A stretch of DNA of 64,000 nucleotides from Shewanella mangrovi (GCF_000753795.1 NZ_JPEO01000010.1:62001-126000), one strand, 5' to 3'. Numbered from the stretch's first letter, positions 36,534 to 46,976 are shown. Program-made: numbers and translations. The notes: generated by a model not told the origin, from the sequence alone.

Positions 36534-37166
36534 CTAATACCAACTTGGTGGCAGCATGGCGCGATAATGGTAAAGCCCGAATAACCCCGCGAGATTTAAC
36601 AGCACCATCAGCACAAATACTCGGCGAAATTCCGGCTTAACCGATTTATGTCGCAATCTTTGTTGCGCCAACAGCGCACCCGGCCAGCCGCCGATAAGCG
36701 CCTGCAGTTGCAGTGTGTTCTCAGCTACTCGCCAACTATCTTGCTGCGCTGCCGCTTTATCCTTCGCGTAGGCGATATAGCAGATAAGGCTCATGGTGAA
36801 ATACCAAACAGGCGTGTAAAAGGGGAGCAAATGTTGCCAACTCGCCAGCGCCAACATCGGCCACAATGTTAAAGACCATGCCAGTGAGCTGCGCCCTGCC
36901 TGATGTTTTTGCTGGCGATGTTGTCGTTGTTTAGCTTGTCGACGCAGCAATTGTTTATCTTCTATCGTCATTGCGTTTTTGGCTTGCCAACGTCCTTGTT
37001 TGTCCTGCTCAAGTTCATAACTTAGCAGTTCACCGAGCGCCGGACGGCGGCTACGATTCGCCATCGCCTTGATATGTAAAAATACCTGCTGTTCTCCCGT
37101 AAGCGGCGTAATAAAGCCAAATCCACGCTCGTCGTGCCATTGGCTCAAATGTCCTTTTCCTCTCAT
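36534..37166 (-). CDS. Cold-shock domain plus DUF1294 membrane protein
   Basis: A 210-residue fusion. Residues 1-65 form a cold-shock nucleic-acid-binding domain (KGHLSQWHDERGFGFITPL, VFLHIKAM). After a basic Gln/Arg-rich linker, DUF1294 follows with helices near 105-125 and 185-205 and the conserved YAKDKAAAQQ, GGWPGALLAQQRLRHKS. Such fusions are known in proteobacteria; function is not established. It is 16 bases from the DUF418 gene and probably co-transcribed with it. Confidence 0.88.
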   Translation of the reverse strand: MRGKGHLSQWHDERGFGFITPLTGEQQVFLHIKAMANRSRRPALGELLSYELEQDKQGRWQAKNAMTIEDKQLLRRQAKQRQHRQQKHQAGRSSLAWSLTLWPMLALASWQHLLPFYTPVWYFTMSLICYIAYAKDKAAAQQDSWRVAENTLQLQALIGGWPGALLAQQRLRHKSVKPEFRRVFVLMVLLNLAGLFGLYHYRAMLPPSWY

Positions 37167-37182
37167 TTAGCGTCCTTTCTTA

Positions 37183-38310
37183 TCATTTAAACGGATGGTA
37201 ACTGCGTCCAAACGCGAGTTTGCGCCATAACCATTCCAACGGCCCTTGCGAAAAATAGCGTAGCCACATGGGCGCAATGAGCAGTTGCAGCATATTCCAC
37301 AGCATTGCCAACGCCAGATAGTGATACCACTCGAGAAGGTAGTTAAGCTGCGGCGCTAGATGACGCAGCAACAATACACCTGTCACAGATTGACCAATAT
37401 ATAAGGTGAACGGAATGCGACCTACCGCTTGCAGTCGATGTGCAAGCGATGCCGCGAGCCGCTTTGTGGTGACCAGCCAGTGGATCATCCACAGCGACAT
37501 CGGCACTGCAGCGACACTGACGACGGGCTCTGCCAGCACTGATAGCAGCGGGTTAGAAGATTGCGATAGGACGAATGCAAAGACCGACACGATAAATGAG
37601 CTGGGCAGTAAATATTTGGCCAGCTGCGGCAGTCCTTGGGTAAACCAGTTGCTGCGCAGACCATAGGCGCCAAGCAGCATCAGTCCTAACAATTGCCACA
37701 GATAGGTGAGTGGAAAGATCACCAGATCGCCCAGCCAAAATAGCGCCTGTAGTTTTACTTGATGCCAATAATCGCCAGTCCAAATCGCCACATCGTGTTG
37801 ATATTGCTCTGACTCTCGATAAATCGGCAGTGGGGTATCCAGCAGTAAGGAAGAGGCGGCCAGTAGTAGAGTACCCATGGCAAAGAAGCGCAGCGCCAGT
37901 GATAACATTGGCTTAGGCGCTAAAGACAGATAGCGCAGTAAAATTAGGCCACAAATGGCGTAATTAAACAGAATGTCGCCCAACCAAATCAGCACACAGT
38001 GCAAAACGCCAAACAGTAACAGCCAGTACATGCGGCGTTTAATTGAGTCCGTATGCTGCTCAAAGCGTTGCCATTGCAGGTACAGTCCCGCGCCGAACAG
38101 CATGGCAAACAGAGAGATAAAGCGATCTCGAAGGACAAAAAAGTACAGCAACTGCCACAAAGAATCTGAACCACTGACCGGTTGATGTGGCACATAGTCG
38201 TAATAGCTGACGCCCATGGAGAAGATATTGAGTAGCAAAATGCCTAATACCGCTACGCCGCGAATGGTATCAATACTGGCTAAACGGTGAGAGGGAATGG
38301 ATTGAGACAC
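37183..38310 (-). CDS. DUF418 family membrane protein
   Basis: A 375-residue polytopic inner-membrane protein. It opens with the family motif DTIRGVAVLGILLLNIFSMG, and about eight to ten hydrophobic helices follow. The C terminal domain has GRIPFTLYIGQSVTGVLLL and GPLEWLWRKLAFG, both typical for DUF418. It is sometimes compared with acyltransferase-like membrane proteins; function unknown. Confidence 0.9.
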   Translation of the reverse strand: MSQSIPSHRLASIDTIRGVAVLGILLLNIFSMGVSYYDYVPHQPVSGSDSLWQLLYFFVLRDRFISLFAMLFGAGLYLQWQRFEQHTDSIKRRMYWLLLFGVLHCVLIWLGDILFNYAICGLILLRYLSLAPKPMLSLALRFFAMGTLLLAASSLLLDTPLPIYRESEQYQHDVAIWTGDYWHQVKLQALFWLGDLVIFPLTYLWQLLGLMLLGAYGLRSNWFTQGLPQLAKYLLPSSFIVSVFAFVLSQSSNPLLSVLAEPVVSVAAVPMSLWMIHWLVTTKRLAASLAHRLQAVGRIPFTLYIGQSVTGVLLLRHLAPQLNYLLEWYHYLALAMLWNMLQLLIAPMWLRYFSQGPLEWLWRKLAFGRSYHPFK

Positions 38311-38580
38311 GCTAAGAACTCGTCCTTTGATTTCTTAATGTCAGCATCATAGCGGAAGCCTTGGTGTTTGTGTTGCTTTTGCGCCAAACAAGCTGATGAC
38401 AGCGCTTTAGCAAAGCGTAGTTACCGGGTAGATGATAGCGCCATGCTTCACCACTTTGGCACTTGTATAGCAGCAATAATGAATTAACTGAAAGGCGCGA
38501 TAGATCGCATTAATAGACGGTTGAACCCTCTAAGTTAACGCTCCCGTATTGCAGGGCCTGCGACCGAATGAGAGGAACTC

Positions 38581-38898
38581 ATGAATTACGTTGAGGCTTA
38601 TATCGTACTGTCCGGTATTTTGATTGCTGGCGTACTGGGGTTGCGCAACTTTCGTCGACAACAGTTAGTCGGCTATGTGCAACATCACTATCAACACAAC
38701 TTTCAAATCTTAACCGACAACACTCGGACCGATGATGAACGCTTTCGTGCAGTGTTCAAGGCTATCGCGCATGGTGAATTGTCGCCCGCCAATGACGAAC
38801 GTATACAGCGCTTTTATCAGCAACTGAGATGGTTGAATTGGCTGCCTATTATCATATTGATTGCCGGATTTATCTTAGCGTCGTTGCTGCAACCCTAA
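38581..38898 (+). CDS. Small membrane protein, 105 residues, unknown function
   Basis: Two hydrophobic helices at about 5-22 (EAYIVLSGILIAGVLGL) and 84-103 (WLPIIILIAGFILASLL) flank a charged, cytoplasmic or periplasmic middle. No family recognised. GAGAGGAA upstream of ATG 38581 supports translation. It stands alone. Confidence 0.65.
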   Translation: MNYVEAYIVLSGILIAGVLGLRNFRRQQLVGYVQHHYQHNFQILTDNTRTDDERFRAVFKAIAHGELSPANDERIQRFYQQLRWLNWLPIIILIAGFILASLLQP

Positions 38899-39089
38899 TG
38901 TGATCCCTGAATCATCAAGGAAGAGCGTAAACGTTTTTCCTATCGCATTTTTGCGCCATGATGTGTGACTAAACGCAGATAAAATCATAAAGATAAGTAG
39001 TGCTACTGCGCAGTTTTGTAAACAAGCATCTAGTATGCTGCTTGGTGGGAACGTTGAGGAGTCAGCGGGTTTTACCACGAGAGGGAATC

Positions 39090-39581
39090 ATGATTAATAT
39101 TCGGGAATTTAATCCGCAAGATTACCCAAAGGTTCAGGCCATCTACCAAGAAGGTATCGACTTTGGGTTCGCCACTTTTCAAACTGAAGTGAAAAGCTGG
39201 CAAGAGTGGGATGACGCCATGATCTCTGTATGCCGATTAGTTGCCGAAATGGAGGGGCAGCTCGTCGGATGGGCAGCGTTATCGGCCATCAGCAATCGTC
39301 CAGTGTATCGTGGCGTGGCTGAAGTGAGCATCTATGTGACGCAAGAAGCGCGTGGTCAAGGTGTTGGACATGCATTGTTGAAAAACTTGGTGAGCCAATC
39401 GGAAGCTCTAGGTTTTTGGACACTGCAGTCGGGGATTTTTCCGGAGAATCAGGCCAGCATTGCACTGCATCGTCGCAACAGTTTCCGTATCCTTGGGGTG
39501 CGTAAAAAACTGGGACAACTCAATGGTGAATGGCGTGATGTAGTGTTTATGGAACGCCGCAGCGCAGTGACCGGTTTGTAG
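39090..39581 (+). CDS. GNAT N-acetyltransferase, phosphinothricin/methionine-sulfoximine acetyltransferase type
   Basis: A 163-residue acetyltransferase. NIREFNPQDYPKVQAIYQEG and FATFQTE at the N terminus, VAEVSIYVTQEARGQGVGHA (acetyl-CoA loop) and LQSGIFPENQASIALHRRNS match the Pat/MnaT subgroup, which acetylates the amino group of small amino-acid analogues. ATG 39090 has GAGGGA four bases upstream. Confidence 0.88.
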   Translation: MINIREFNPQDYPKVQAIYQEGIDFGFATFQTEVKSWQEWDDAMISVCRLVAEMEGQLVGWAALSAISNRPVYRGVAEVSIYVTQEARGQGVGHALLKNLVSQSEALGFWTLQSGIFPENQASIALHRRNSFRILGVRKKLGQLNGEWRDVVFMERRSAVTGL

Positions 39582-39595
39582 TTAAAGGATTATCT

Positions 39596-39622
39596 GCAAC
39601 GCTCCGTGAATTGGAGCGTTGC
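39596..39622 (+). terminator. Stem-loop between convergent GNAT and chemoreceptor genes
   Basis: A perfect 10-bp stem GCAACGCTCC / GGAGCGTTGC with 7-base loop; only a weak T run follows on either strand. Probably a shared terminator. Confidence 0.6.
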
Positions 39623-39642
39623 TATTGTTAGCGTTAACCTTA

Positions 39643-41289
39643 TCAGATTCTAAACACCGCAATGAGCTGGCCAAGGCCGCTAGCATCCTGCTGCAATTGA
39701 TTGCTGCTTTGGGCAACCACTTCACTCTTACGTTGATTGTCTGCCGAAATATCATTGATACGGGTGATATTCATATTTAACTCTGTAATGACCGCGCTCT
39801 GTTCTTCTGTGGCTGAGGCAATCTGCGCATTCATATCTGACACTTGGCTGATCGCCAGCTTAATACTGTCAATCGCCTGTACCACCGCCGCCGTTTGTGT
39901 GACGGTATCGCGTGACTGGCTTTGGGCCTTGGTCACTGAAGCATTCACCCGTTCGATGGTGCGCCGAATCACATCGGTAATGGTCGATATTTCTTGTGTC
40001 GATTGTTGTGTGCGGCTGGCAAGTGTACGTACTTCGTCAGCGACAACCGCAAAGCCGCGTCCGGCTTCACCAGCACGTGCAGCTTCAATCGCAGCGTTCA
40101 ATGCCAGCAGATTGGTCTGATCGGCAATCGCGGCGATCACTTCGAGGATCTTACCTATCTCAGCTGAACTGCTTTGCAACGCTTGAGCTTCTATGGCGGT
40201 ATTTTCCAACTCATTCGACAAGGAATTAATATTGTCGATAGTTTTGCCGACGACCTCTGTAGTGGCATTGGCCTGATGATCAGCATCGCCGGTATTGGCT
40301 GCTGCTTGCTGAGCATTGCTCGCAACCTCTGCCGCGGTCATCGCCATCTCATTGATGGCTGTTGCCACGCTTTGGGTTTCACTTTGCATCTCTTGGGTTA
40401 TTTCGTTGGCTTCATTGGCAATGTCAGCCAAACCGCCAGCTAATTTTTGGCTTTGGCCGACAGATTGACTTACCGAACTGACCACCTGATGAATTTTGCC
40501 GATAAACACGTTGAAATAATGTGCCAGCTCTGTGAGTTCATCATTACCGTTTTCGTCAATGCGTTGCGTCAGATCGCCCTCACCAGTGGCAATATTCTCC
40601 ATGGCGGCAATGGTGTGACGTAGCGGTTTAGTGACACTGGTGCTGATGATATATAGCAGCAAAAGCACTGGCAGCCACAGCACTGCAAAAATCAGCAGAT
40701 TGGTCACCGTAAATTTGGACAACTGCTGGTCAATATCATCAACATAGATACCGGTGCCAATTACCCATTGCCAGGCGTCAAAGCGCTTTACTACACTCAT
40801 TTTTGGACTGGGAGTGACGGCATTGGGGCGATTCCACATGTATGACACATGGCCGCTTTGTTGATTAGCGGTGACATCCAGCATTTTTTGAAATAGCTGT
40901 ACCCCATGTGGGTCTTTCATCGGCAGCACATTGGTGCCAATCAGCTTTTTGGCAAATGCGTGTTGCACCATAATGCCATCACGATTAAGCGTAAAAAAAT
41001 ACTCATTGCCGGAATAGCGTAGGTTATCCAATGCGGCAATTGCCTGTTGTTTCGCTTCTGCGTCACTAATCAATCCCTGTTTACTTTCCTGATAATATTT
41101 ATCGACAATGGTGACTGCAGCATCAGCTAAGGCATTGAGCTTATTTTCTTTCTCTAACCATAATGCTTGATTGAGGTTATAGAGTGAATAGGCAAACATG
41201 ATGAGGGTTGCAACCACCACTAAGATGATCATGCCCAACATGCGTTGTGTGATTTTAAATTTGCGTAAAAATACAAATAGCGTCGACAT
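39643..41289 (-). CDS. Methyl-accepting chemotaxis protein with single-Cache sensor
   Basis: A 548-residue transmembrane chemoreceptor. Helix 1 is at about 15-35, a periplasmic single-Cache domain follows ([44 protein letters not shown]), helix 2 is at about 190-215, then HAMP and a long cytoplasmic signalling domain with the conserved hairpin tip [20 protein letters not shown] and [16 protein letters not shown]. No C-terminal receptor pentapeptide for CheR. Such Cache domains often sense small organic acids; the ligand is not readable. Confidence 0.95.
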   Translation of the reverse strand: MSTLFVFLRKFKITQRMLGMIILVVVATLIMFAYSLYNLNQALWLEKENKLNALADAAVTIVDKYYQESKQGLISDAEAKQQAIAALDNLRYSGNEYFFTLNRDGIMVQHAFAKKLIGTNVLPMKDPHGVQLFQKMLDVTANQQSGHVSYMWNRPNAVTPSPKMSVVKRFDAWQWVIGTGIYVDDIDQQLSKFTVTNLLIFAVLWLPVLLLLYIISTSVTKPLRHTIAAMENIATGEGDLTQRIDENGNDELTELAHYFNVFIGKIHQVVSSVSQSVGQSQKLAGGLADIANEANEITQEMQSETQSVATAINEMAMTAAEVASNAQQAAANTGDADHQANATTEVVGKTIDNINSLSNELENTAIEAQALQSSSAEIGKILEVIAAIADQTNLLALNAAIEAARAGEAGRGFAVVADEVRTLASRTQQSTQEISTITDVIRRTIERVNASVTKAQSQSRDTVTQTAAVVQAIDSIKLAISQVSDMNAQIASATEEQSAVITELNMNITRINDISADNQRKSEVVAQSSNQLQQDASGLGQLIAVFRI

Positions 41290-41571
41290 AGGTTTACACC
41301 CTTACCACTGAGGTAGCAGTTAATCGTTGGCGTAAGTCCGTTTGAAACTTCGATGATGACGAAAGGTGTCGAACAGGAGAAGTGTCCTTCATTCAGCAGA
41401 TGAATATCGAACATGGTGAGGGCTGATGATTGCAATCGCCAATCAGACAGCCGTCAGCACTGCCGATAACGCGCTGATCAGTTTACTAAAAATAGCAGAG
41501 AAAACCGCAAGAGGGGCACGGAGTGAGAAAATATCTCTAATGGGGGATGGGGATTTTAATCCGCTGCTGCG

Positions 41572-43677
41572 TTATTCCAACACTGCGTCTTTATCGATAC
41601 CGAGTCGCTTCATGCGCGACAGTAGAGTGGTACGTTTGAGCCCCAGCTTGTGTGCGGCACCACGAGGCCCGGCAACAATGCCGTTGGTTTCCTGTAATAC
41701 CGACACGATACGCTGGTACTCATCATCTTCATCGTGATTGCGGGTTGTTGCCGTTAATACTGGACGGCTGTTCACCTTCAAAAATTCACGCTCGGCGGAG
41801 TCGTCTTCTTCCAGCTCTGGTGGCAGTTGTAATGCATGCCCACTGCTGAGTAACACTGCTCGCTCAATGACATTTTGCAGTTCACGAATGTTGCCCGGCC
41901 AATCAAGTTCTTGCAGCCGCCGCAGCACCGGCGCGGGAATACTATCGATATTGCGTCCCATATGCTGGCAGGCACGAGAGACAAAAAACTTGGCCAGATG
42001 CGGAATATCATCACGACGCTCACTTAAAGCGGGCAGGCGAATTGGAAACACATTGAGGCGATAAAACAGATCGCTCCGAAACTCTTTATCGACCACCATT
42101 TTTTGCAGATCGCGGTTGGTGGCGGCAATGAGGCGAACATCCACATTAATTAAGCGATTGCCGCCAACCCGTTCAAACTCTTGCTCTTGCAATACCCGCA
42201 GCAATTTAGGTTGTAGCTCTAGCGGCATATCGCCCACTTCGTCTAAAAACAGGCTGCTGTGATGCGCCATCTCAAAGCGTCCCATGCGTTCTTTACTGGC
42301 GCCGGTAAATGCGCCTTTCTCGTGGCCGAATAGGTCGCTTTCCATTAATCCGGCTGGCATTGCGGCACAATTCATTTTGATCATGCGTTTGCTTGAGCGT
42401 GGGCTAAGGCGATGAATGGCGCGGGCAAACACCTCTTTGCCGGTGCCAGTTTCACCGAGTAGCAATACCGAACAGTCAGTGCGGGCGACAATTTCGACCT
42501 GTTTCAGTACGTCTTTAATGGAGCGGCTGGCGCCAATAATCTCATCAAACTGCTGGTGGCTGAGGCTTTCGACCTGTTCACTAAGGTAATGATTTTCGCG
42601 AACCAGATTATCTTTCAGACGGTTGATTTCTTGGTAGGCGCGGGCGTTGTCTACGGCAATGGCGGTACGTTCGGCAATTTGTGCCAACAACTGCAAGCGC
42701 GAGCCTTTAAAACAGCCGCTATCGGCCTGAGCTAATTTCAGTACGCCCAATACTTGTCCTGCGAACTTTATCGGGATCAAACACAGCTGTTGAGTGGCGG
42801 CGGGCCAAAAGCCAAACAGTTGGGTTTCGTTATGTGCGCGCGGGTCTTGTTCGTCTAACTCACACAGCTGGATTTCTCCAGATTCTAAGACCGAAAGGCA
42901 AATACTGTGTTCGGCGGCAATACGTTTGTGGGAACGTTGTGCTTTTCCCGGCTGAGTAAAAAAGGCGTTATACAGATTGAGCAGTGATGGGTCGGTATCG
43001 GGCAAGCAAACACTGATGGCATTAATGCCGAAATAGCAGTGAATTTCGTGGGCAATTTTTTCCACTAACGATTCGACGCTGCGCTCGGTGATGACCGCAT
43101 TGGTGACGTTTACCAGCACATGAAAGTCGTCGCGCTCTTCACAGAGTTGGTTCTGTTCGAGCCCTAAGGATAAGCGCGCCTGCAGATGTTCCAGCGCAAC
43201 CCCCAGAGATTCGCCCACTAGCTCAGCGTAAGCTTCATCGTCGGCATCGAAACGGCCAGCATCAGCGCGGCGCAGTTCGCAGTAACCGAGTAAGCGACGA
43301 TGGTTAAGAATGGGAATAATCAGCGCATCATTAAAAGGCTGCTCAGTGGTTTGCTGAAATAACGCCGGATAACGTTGTTGGTATTCGTCTTGGCTCAGAT
43401 GCAGCGTTGACTGGGTGGCCTCTACAATCCGCAGCGGACCGTTTTGTAGCAACATCTCATCGTCGAGCGGGCTGACGTTATCTTGCTGTAACTGGTATAG
43501 CATCGGCCCCTGACGAGGATTATCCAGCAAAATGCTGCAGGGAAAAGGCAACGGAGAGTGCTGCAGGTGGCGATTGAGACAACGTAATAGTCCATCAACA
43601 TCAGCCTGATCCAGCAGTTGATGAGTTAGTCGCAAGCAGTTTTTCTGTTCATTAAGATACTGAAATCGTTGCGTCAT
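41572..43677 (-). CDS. fhlA: FhlA/HyfR-type sigma-54-dependent activator of formate hydrogenlyase
   Basis: A 701-residue activator (E. coli FhlA 692). The N-terminal half has two GAF-like domains (about residues 20-165 and 190-345), the formate-sensing part in E. coli. The central AAA+ domain has Walker A GETGTGKEVFARA, the sigma-54 contact motif GAFTGA, Walker B SLFLDEVGDMPL and the arginine-finger region. The C-terminal helix-turn-helix reads GAAHKLGLKRTTLLSRMKRL. ATG 43677 is chosen to match FhlA length. It is divergent from hyfABCDEFGHIJ and is its obvious regulator. Confidence 0.92.
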   Translation of the reverse strand: MTQRFQYLNEQKNCLRLTHQLLDQADVDGLLRCLNRHLQHSPLPFPCSILLDNPRQGPMLYQLQQDNVSPLDDEMLLQNGPLRIVEATQSTLHLSQDEYQQRYPALFQQTTEQPFNDALIIPILNHRRLLGYCELRRADAGRFDADDEAYAELVGESLGVALEHLQARLSLGLEQNQLCEERDDFHVLVNVTNAVITERSVESLVEKIAHEIHCYFGINAISVCLPDTDPSLLNLYNAFFTQPGKAQRSHKRIAAEHSICLSVLESGEIQLCELDEQDPRAHNETQLFGFWPAATQQLCLIPIKFAGQVLGVLKLAQADSGCFKGSRLQLLAQIAERTAIAVDNARAYQEINRLKDNLVRENHYLSEQVESLSHQQFDEIIGASRSIKDVLKQVEIVARTDCSVLLLGETGTGKEVFARAIHRLSPRSSKRMIKMNCAAMPAGLMESDLFGHEKGAFTGASKERMGRFEMAHHSSLFLDEVGDMPLELQPKLLRVLQEQEFERVGGNRLINVDVRLIAATNRDLQKMVVDKEFRSDLFYRLNVFPIRLPALSERRDDIPHLAKFFVSRACQHMGRNIDSIPAPVLRRLQELDWPGNIRELQNVIERAVLLSSGHALQLPPELEEDDSAEREFLKVNSRPVLTATTRNHDEDDEYQRIVSVLQETNGIVAGPRGAAHKLGLKRTTLLSRMKRLGIDKDAVLE

Positions 43678-44080
43678 AATTCGACGTATTCCCTTGGATT
43701 TGCGGCGAAAGTTGCTGGCCGGCAAAAATGATCAGGGCACAACCACACAACAAAGTCGTTCTTCAGCGACGCATCATTTAATCACAGACGCAAGGCGTAA
43801 AATGCGACAGGCTGCCAACTTTGGGTGAAAGAGCCCTTTATTCTAATTTTCTAATAAATAACTCAATTTTAGCGAGCCAAGGTTGTTTGCCAGCGTGGTG
43901 CTCGCCATCAACCACTGCGCAAAGCTGAGCAAGATAAATGCCAGCAACTATGGTGCTAATACTGAGTGCTCATCAGTTCATCGCAACTGTCGATTCTTAC
44001 AGCGAATAACGCTCATGTTTTTTGTGATGTTTGCAGTTATTTGTCTGATTTTAAACAGTAAAAATCACTATTGCTGCACT

Positions 44081-44096
44081 TGGCGCAGAAAATGCT
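44081..44096 (+). promoter_or_regulatory. Sigma-54 (-24/-12) promoter of the hyf operon
   Basis: TGGCGCAGAAAATGCT agrees with the consensus TGGCAC-N5-TTGCW, with GG and GC exactly 10 bases apart. It points toward hyfA and fits an FhlA-controlled operon. The leader would be about 225 bases long. Confidence 0.65.
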
Positions 44097-44257
44097 CCCT
44101 CATGCCATTGGCCTGCGTAATTTGCTTAGGCCGCAAGCCCGACAACAGCTGACATTGTTGGCGCCACATTAAGCGCTAAGCAGCAGAGCAGCAGTGTTTG
44201 TTGCCGGTTTTTTGGGAAGTTATCCCGCGATGTTGTGTCTTCGTCATATGTCGACAG

Positions 44258-44295
44258 CGTCGTCACTGATGGCAGTTTCGTCAAAAGTGACGACG
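44258..44295. promoter_or_regulatory. Inverted repeat in the hyf leader
   Basis: Perfect arms CGTCGTCAC (44258-44266) and GTGACGACG (44287-44295) around 20 bases, preceded by the palindrome TGTCGACA. Activator site, leader structure or both; no T run, so not a normal terminator. Confidence 0.5.
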
Positions 44296-44334
44296 GCGCT
44301 AACTACTGCGGGATGAAGTGCTTAGAGAGAGTAT

Positions 44335-44952
44335 ATGAACCGTTTTGTCATTGCCGATCCCAGTTTGTGTTTCGGCTGCAATACCTGCATGGCAGCGTGT
44401 TCAGAGGCACATAAACAGCAAGGGTTACAACGTGAACCCAGACTGGTGGTCATGCGCACTGCAGATGATTCTGCACCGCAGATGTGCCATCAGTGTGAAG
44501 ACGCGCCTTGTGCCACAGTGTGTCCGGTAAACGCGATTCGTCATGAAGACGAAGCCATCGTACTCAACGAGAGCCTCTGTATCGGTTGCAAGCTATGTGC
44601 AATTGCTTGCCCCTTCGGCGCCATCAGCCTGAGTGGCTCTAAACCTGTCGATATGGCTGATGATGTCAGTACATCACTGGCTGCCCCCGCGCCTCGTCCT
44701 GCATTGCCTGTCAGTCCGTTATTGGATTGGCGTGTTGGCGTGCGCTCAGTGGCGGTGAAGTGCGATTTATGTAGTTTTCGCGCTGAAGGCCCTGCGTGTA
44801 TCGAGACTTGCCCCACAGGCGCGATTGTCATGGTCAGTGATCAAGCGCTAGCGCAGGCCGGGCAACGCAAACGGCAGCTGACCGCAGTGACAAACTTGGT
44901 CGAATGGCCTGCGGATGCGGTGTCGAAACCAGCGGCGGGAGGGAACAAATAA
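44335..44952 (+). CDS. hyfA: Hydrogenase-4 electron-transfer subunit HyfA (four 4Fe-4S clusters)
   Basis: A 205-residue ferredoxin-type subunit, the same length as E. coli HyfA, carrying electrons between formate dehydrogenase and the hydrogenase core. Four cluster motifs: CFGCNTCMAACSEAH, CHQCEDAPCATVCPVNAI, CIGCKLCAIACPFGAI and CDLCSFRAEGPACIETC. It closely parallels HycB and HydN, and a second paralogue is encoded at 55843. First gene of the operon; its TAA overlaps the hyfB ATG by one base. Confidence 0.93.
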   Translation: MNRFVIADPSLCFGCNTCMAACSEAHKQQGLQREPRLVVMRTADDSAPQMCHQCEDAPCATVCPVNAIRHEDEAIVLNESLCIGCKLCAIACPFGAISLSGSKPVDMADDVSTSLAAPAPRPALPVSPLLDWRVGVRSVAVKCDLCSFRAEGPACIETCPTGAIVMVSDQALAQAGQRKRQLTAVTNLVEWPADAVSKPAAGGNK

Positions 44953-46976
44953 TGACGGCACTCTGTTGGTTAAGCACCGCCTTACTCTTGTACGTGATAG
45001 GCGCGCTGTTGTCGCTATTACTCAACCGCAACGAAGCGTTAGCCATTAAATTGAGCGGGGTGTTTTCATTGCTGGGCGGTATTGCTGGCATTGTCTGCGC
45101 GTTGCCAATTTTACTCAGTGGTCAGATGGTTACTGCTGATTATGCAGGGCCCTTTGCGGCCTTTGCTCATTTGACCTTGCGGCTCGATCTGCTGGCCGCC
45201 TTTATGGTGCTGGTAATTTCCATCCTCACCGTGGTGTGCGCCATCTACTCTTTTGCTTACTTGGAAGAGTATCGCGGCAAAGGCGCCTGGGCGATGGGGT
45301 TCTTTATGAACCTGTTTATCGCCTCAATGGTGGCGCTGGTAGCGGTGGATAACGCCTTCTACTTTATCGTGCTGTTTGAAGCGATGTCGCTTAGCTCTTA
45401 CTTCTTGGTGATCTCCGAACAAGACGATGAGGCCGTTAGTGCCGGTTTGCTGTACTTCCTGATTGCCCATGCGGGTTCGGTGCTGATCATGCTGGCCTTC
45501 TTCTTGATGTATCGCCACGCGGGCAGCCTCGACTTTGCGGCTTTCCGCGCCGCAGACATGCCCGTGGGCGAAGCTTCGGCGGTGTTCCTGTTGGCCTTCT
45601 TTGGCTTTGGCGCCAAGGCGGGGATGTTACCGCTGCACGGCTGGTTGCCTCGGGCACACCCCGCAGCACCTTCACATGCTTCCGCAATGATGTCAGGCGT
45701 GATGGTGAAGATTGGTATCTTCGGCATCATTAAGGTTGGTGTCGATCTGCTCGGTGCCACTGAATGCTGGTGGGGCATTGTGGTGTTGGCCTTTGGTGCG
45801 GTGTCGTCAGTGCTGGGTGTGCTGTATGCGCTGGCTGAGCACGACATCAAACGTTTGCTGGCATATCACACCGTGGAAAACATCGGCATCATTTTGATGG
45901 GTGTGGGTGCGGGCATGATCGGCATGGCGACCCATCATCCGCTGCTGGCGTTGCTTGGTCTGCTTGGTGGCTTGTATCACCTAATTAACCATGCGCTGTT
46001 TAAAGGGCTGCTGTTCCTTGGCGCTGGTGCGGTGATCTATCGCACTCATACCAAAAACATGGAGATCATGGGCGGCCTTGGCAAGTTGATGCCTCGTACC
46101 GCTATGGCGTTCTTGATTGGTTGTATGGCGATTTCTGCTTTGCCACCACTGAACGGTTTTGTCAGCGAATGGTTTACCTATCAATCACTGTTCACCATGA
46201 GCAAGGAGGGCGGTGATATCGGCCTGCAACTGGCGGGCCCAATTGCCATTGTGATGTTGGCGATTACCGGTGCGTTGGCGGCGATGTGTTTCGTCAAAGT
46301 GTACGGTATCTGCTTCTGCGGTGCGCCGCGTAGCGAACAAGTGGAACACGCCACTGAAGTCCCCGCATCCATGACTATTGCCATGTGGCTGCTGGCGTTG
46401 CTGTGTATCGTGCTCGGTGTTGGCGCTGCGCAACTGGCTCCGCTGATCATCCAGATTGCTGCACAGCTCAGCGGCCAAACCGCCACAAGTATGGCGACGA
46501 CGGCCACTGTGTTCCCGGGTGATGTGACCCAAACCAGCCTCAATACGCCGCTGCTGTTCATCATGTTGTTGGCGCTGCCATTGCTGCCACTGTTGCTGTT
46601 TAGCTTCACCGGCAAAAACAACCGCCTCAACTTCATTCAACGCGGCACCCCTTGGGCGTGTGGTTACGGTTACGAACAACGTATGTCACTTACCGCGGGC
46701 AGCTTTGCACAGCCACTGAAAGTGCTGTTCGCGCCGCTGTATCGCATGCGCAAAACCCTCGACCCGGCACCGGCGTTCCATCGCTCATTAGATGTCACTA
46801 CCGATGCGGCGGCCAGAGTGGAACCCGTGTGGGATGACCGTATTGTGATGCCTGTGGTGGGTGGCGTGCAGCGCTTGAGTCGCGTAGTGCAGCTCATTCA
46901 ATACGGTGATTTCCGCGTGTATTGCTTATACGTGGTCGCAGCACTGGTGGTGCTGTTACTGGTCACCATGGCGTAG
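44952..46976 (+). CDS. hyfB: Hydrogenase-4 membrane subunit HyfB (NuoL/antiporter-like)
   Basis: A 674-residue polytopic protein of the HyfB/HycC type, related to complex I NuoL and Mrp antiporters. The proton-channel core includes FEAMSLSSYFLVISEQDDE (key Glu), GFGAKAGMLPLHGWLPRAHP (broken helix with Lys) and HDIKRLLAYHTVENIGII. The C-terminal part has RGTPWACGYGYEQRMSLTAG, typical of HyfB/HycC. The start is put at 44952, one base into the hyfA stop. Confidence 0.95.
   Translation: MTALCWLSTALLLYVIGALLSLLLNRNEALAIKLSGVFSLLGGIAGIVCALPILLSGQMVTADYAGPFAAFAHLTLRLDLLAAFMVLVISILTVVCAIYSFAYLEEYRGKGAWAMGFFMNLFIASMVALVAVDNAFYFIVLFEAMSLSSYFLVISEQDDEAVSAGLLYFLIAHAGSVLIMLAFFLMYRHAGSLDFAAFRAADMPVGEASAVFLLAFFGFGAKAGMLPLHGWLPRAHPAAPSHASAMMSGVMVKIGIFGIIKVGVDLLGATECWWGIVVLAFGAVSSVLGVLYALAEHDIKRLLAYHTVENIGIILMGVGAGMIGMATHHPLLALLGLLGGLYHLINHALFKGLLFLGAGAVIYRTHTKNMEIMGGLGKLMPRTAMAFLIGCMAISALPPLNGFVSEWFTYQSLFTMSKEGGDIGLQLAGPIAIVMLAITGALAAMCFVKVYGICFCGAPRSEQVEHATEVPASMTIAMWLLALLCIVLGVGAAQLAPLIIQIAAQLSGQTATSMATTATVFPGDVTQTSLNTPLLFIMLLALPLLPLLLFSFTGKNNRLNFIQRGTPWACGYGYEQRMSLTAGSFAQPLKVLFAPLYRMRKTLDPAPAFHRSLDVTTDAAARVEPVWDDRIVMPVVGGVQRLSRVVQLIQYGDFRVYCLYVVAALVVLLLVTMA

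Larger units (their letters stand above)
43678..44334. other. Regulatory interval between fhlA and the hyf operon
   Basis: 657 bases. It holds the sigma-54 promoter match at 44081-44096, TGTCGACA at 44249-44256 and a 9-bp inverted repeat at 44258-44295. An open frame at 43883-44152 is Cys-rich, lacks a ribosome site and has no family, so no gene is called. Confidence 0.6.

Noticed and set aside
43883-44152. Open frame in the fhlA-hyfA gap
   Set aside because: It spans the sigma-54 promoter site, has no ribosome site and gives no recognisable protein.
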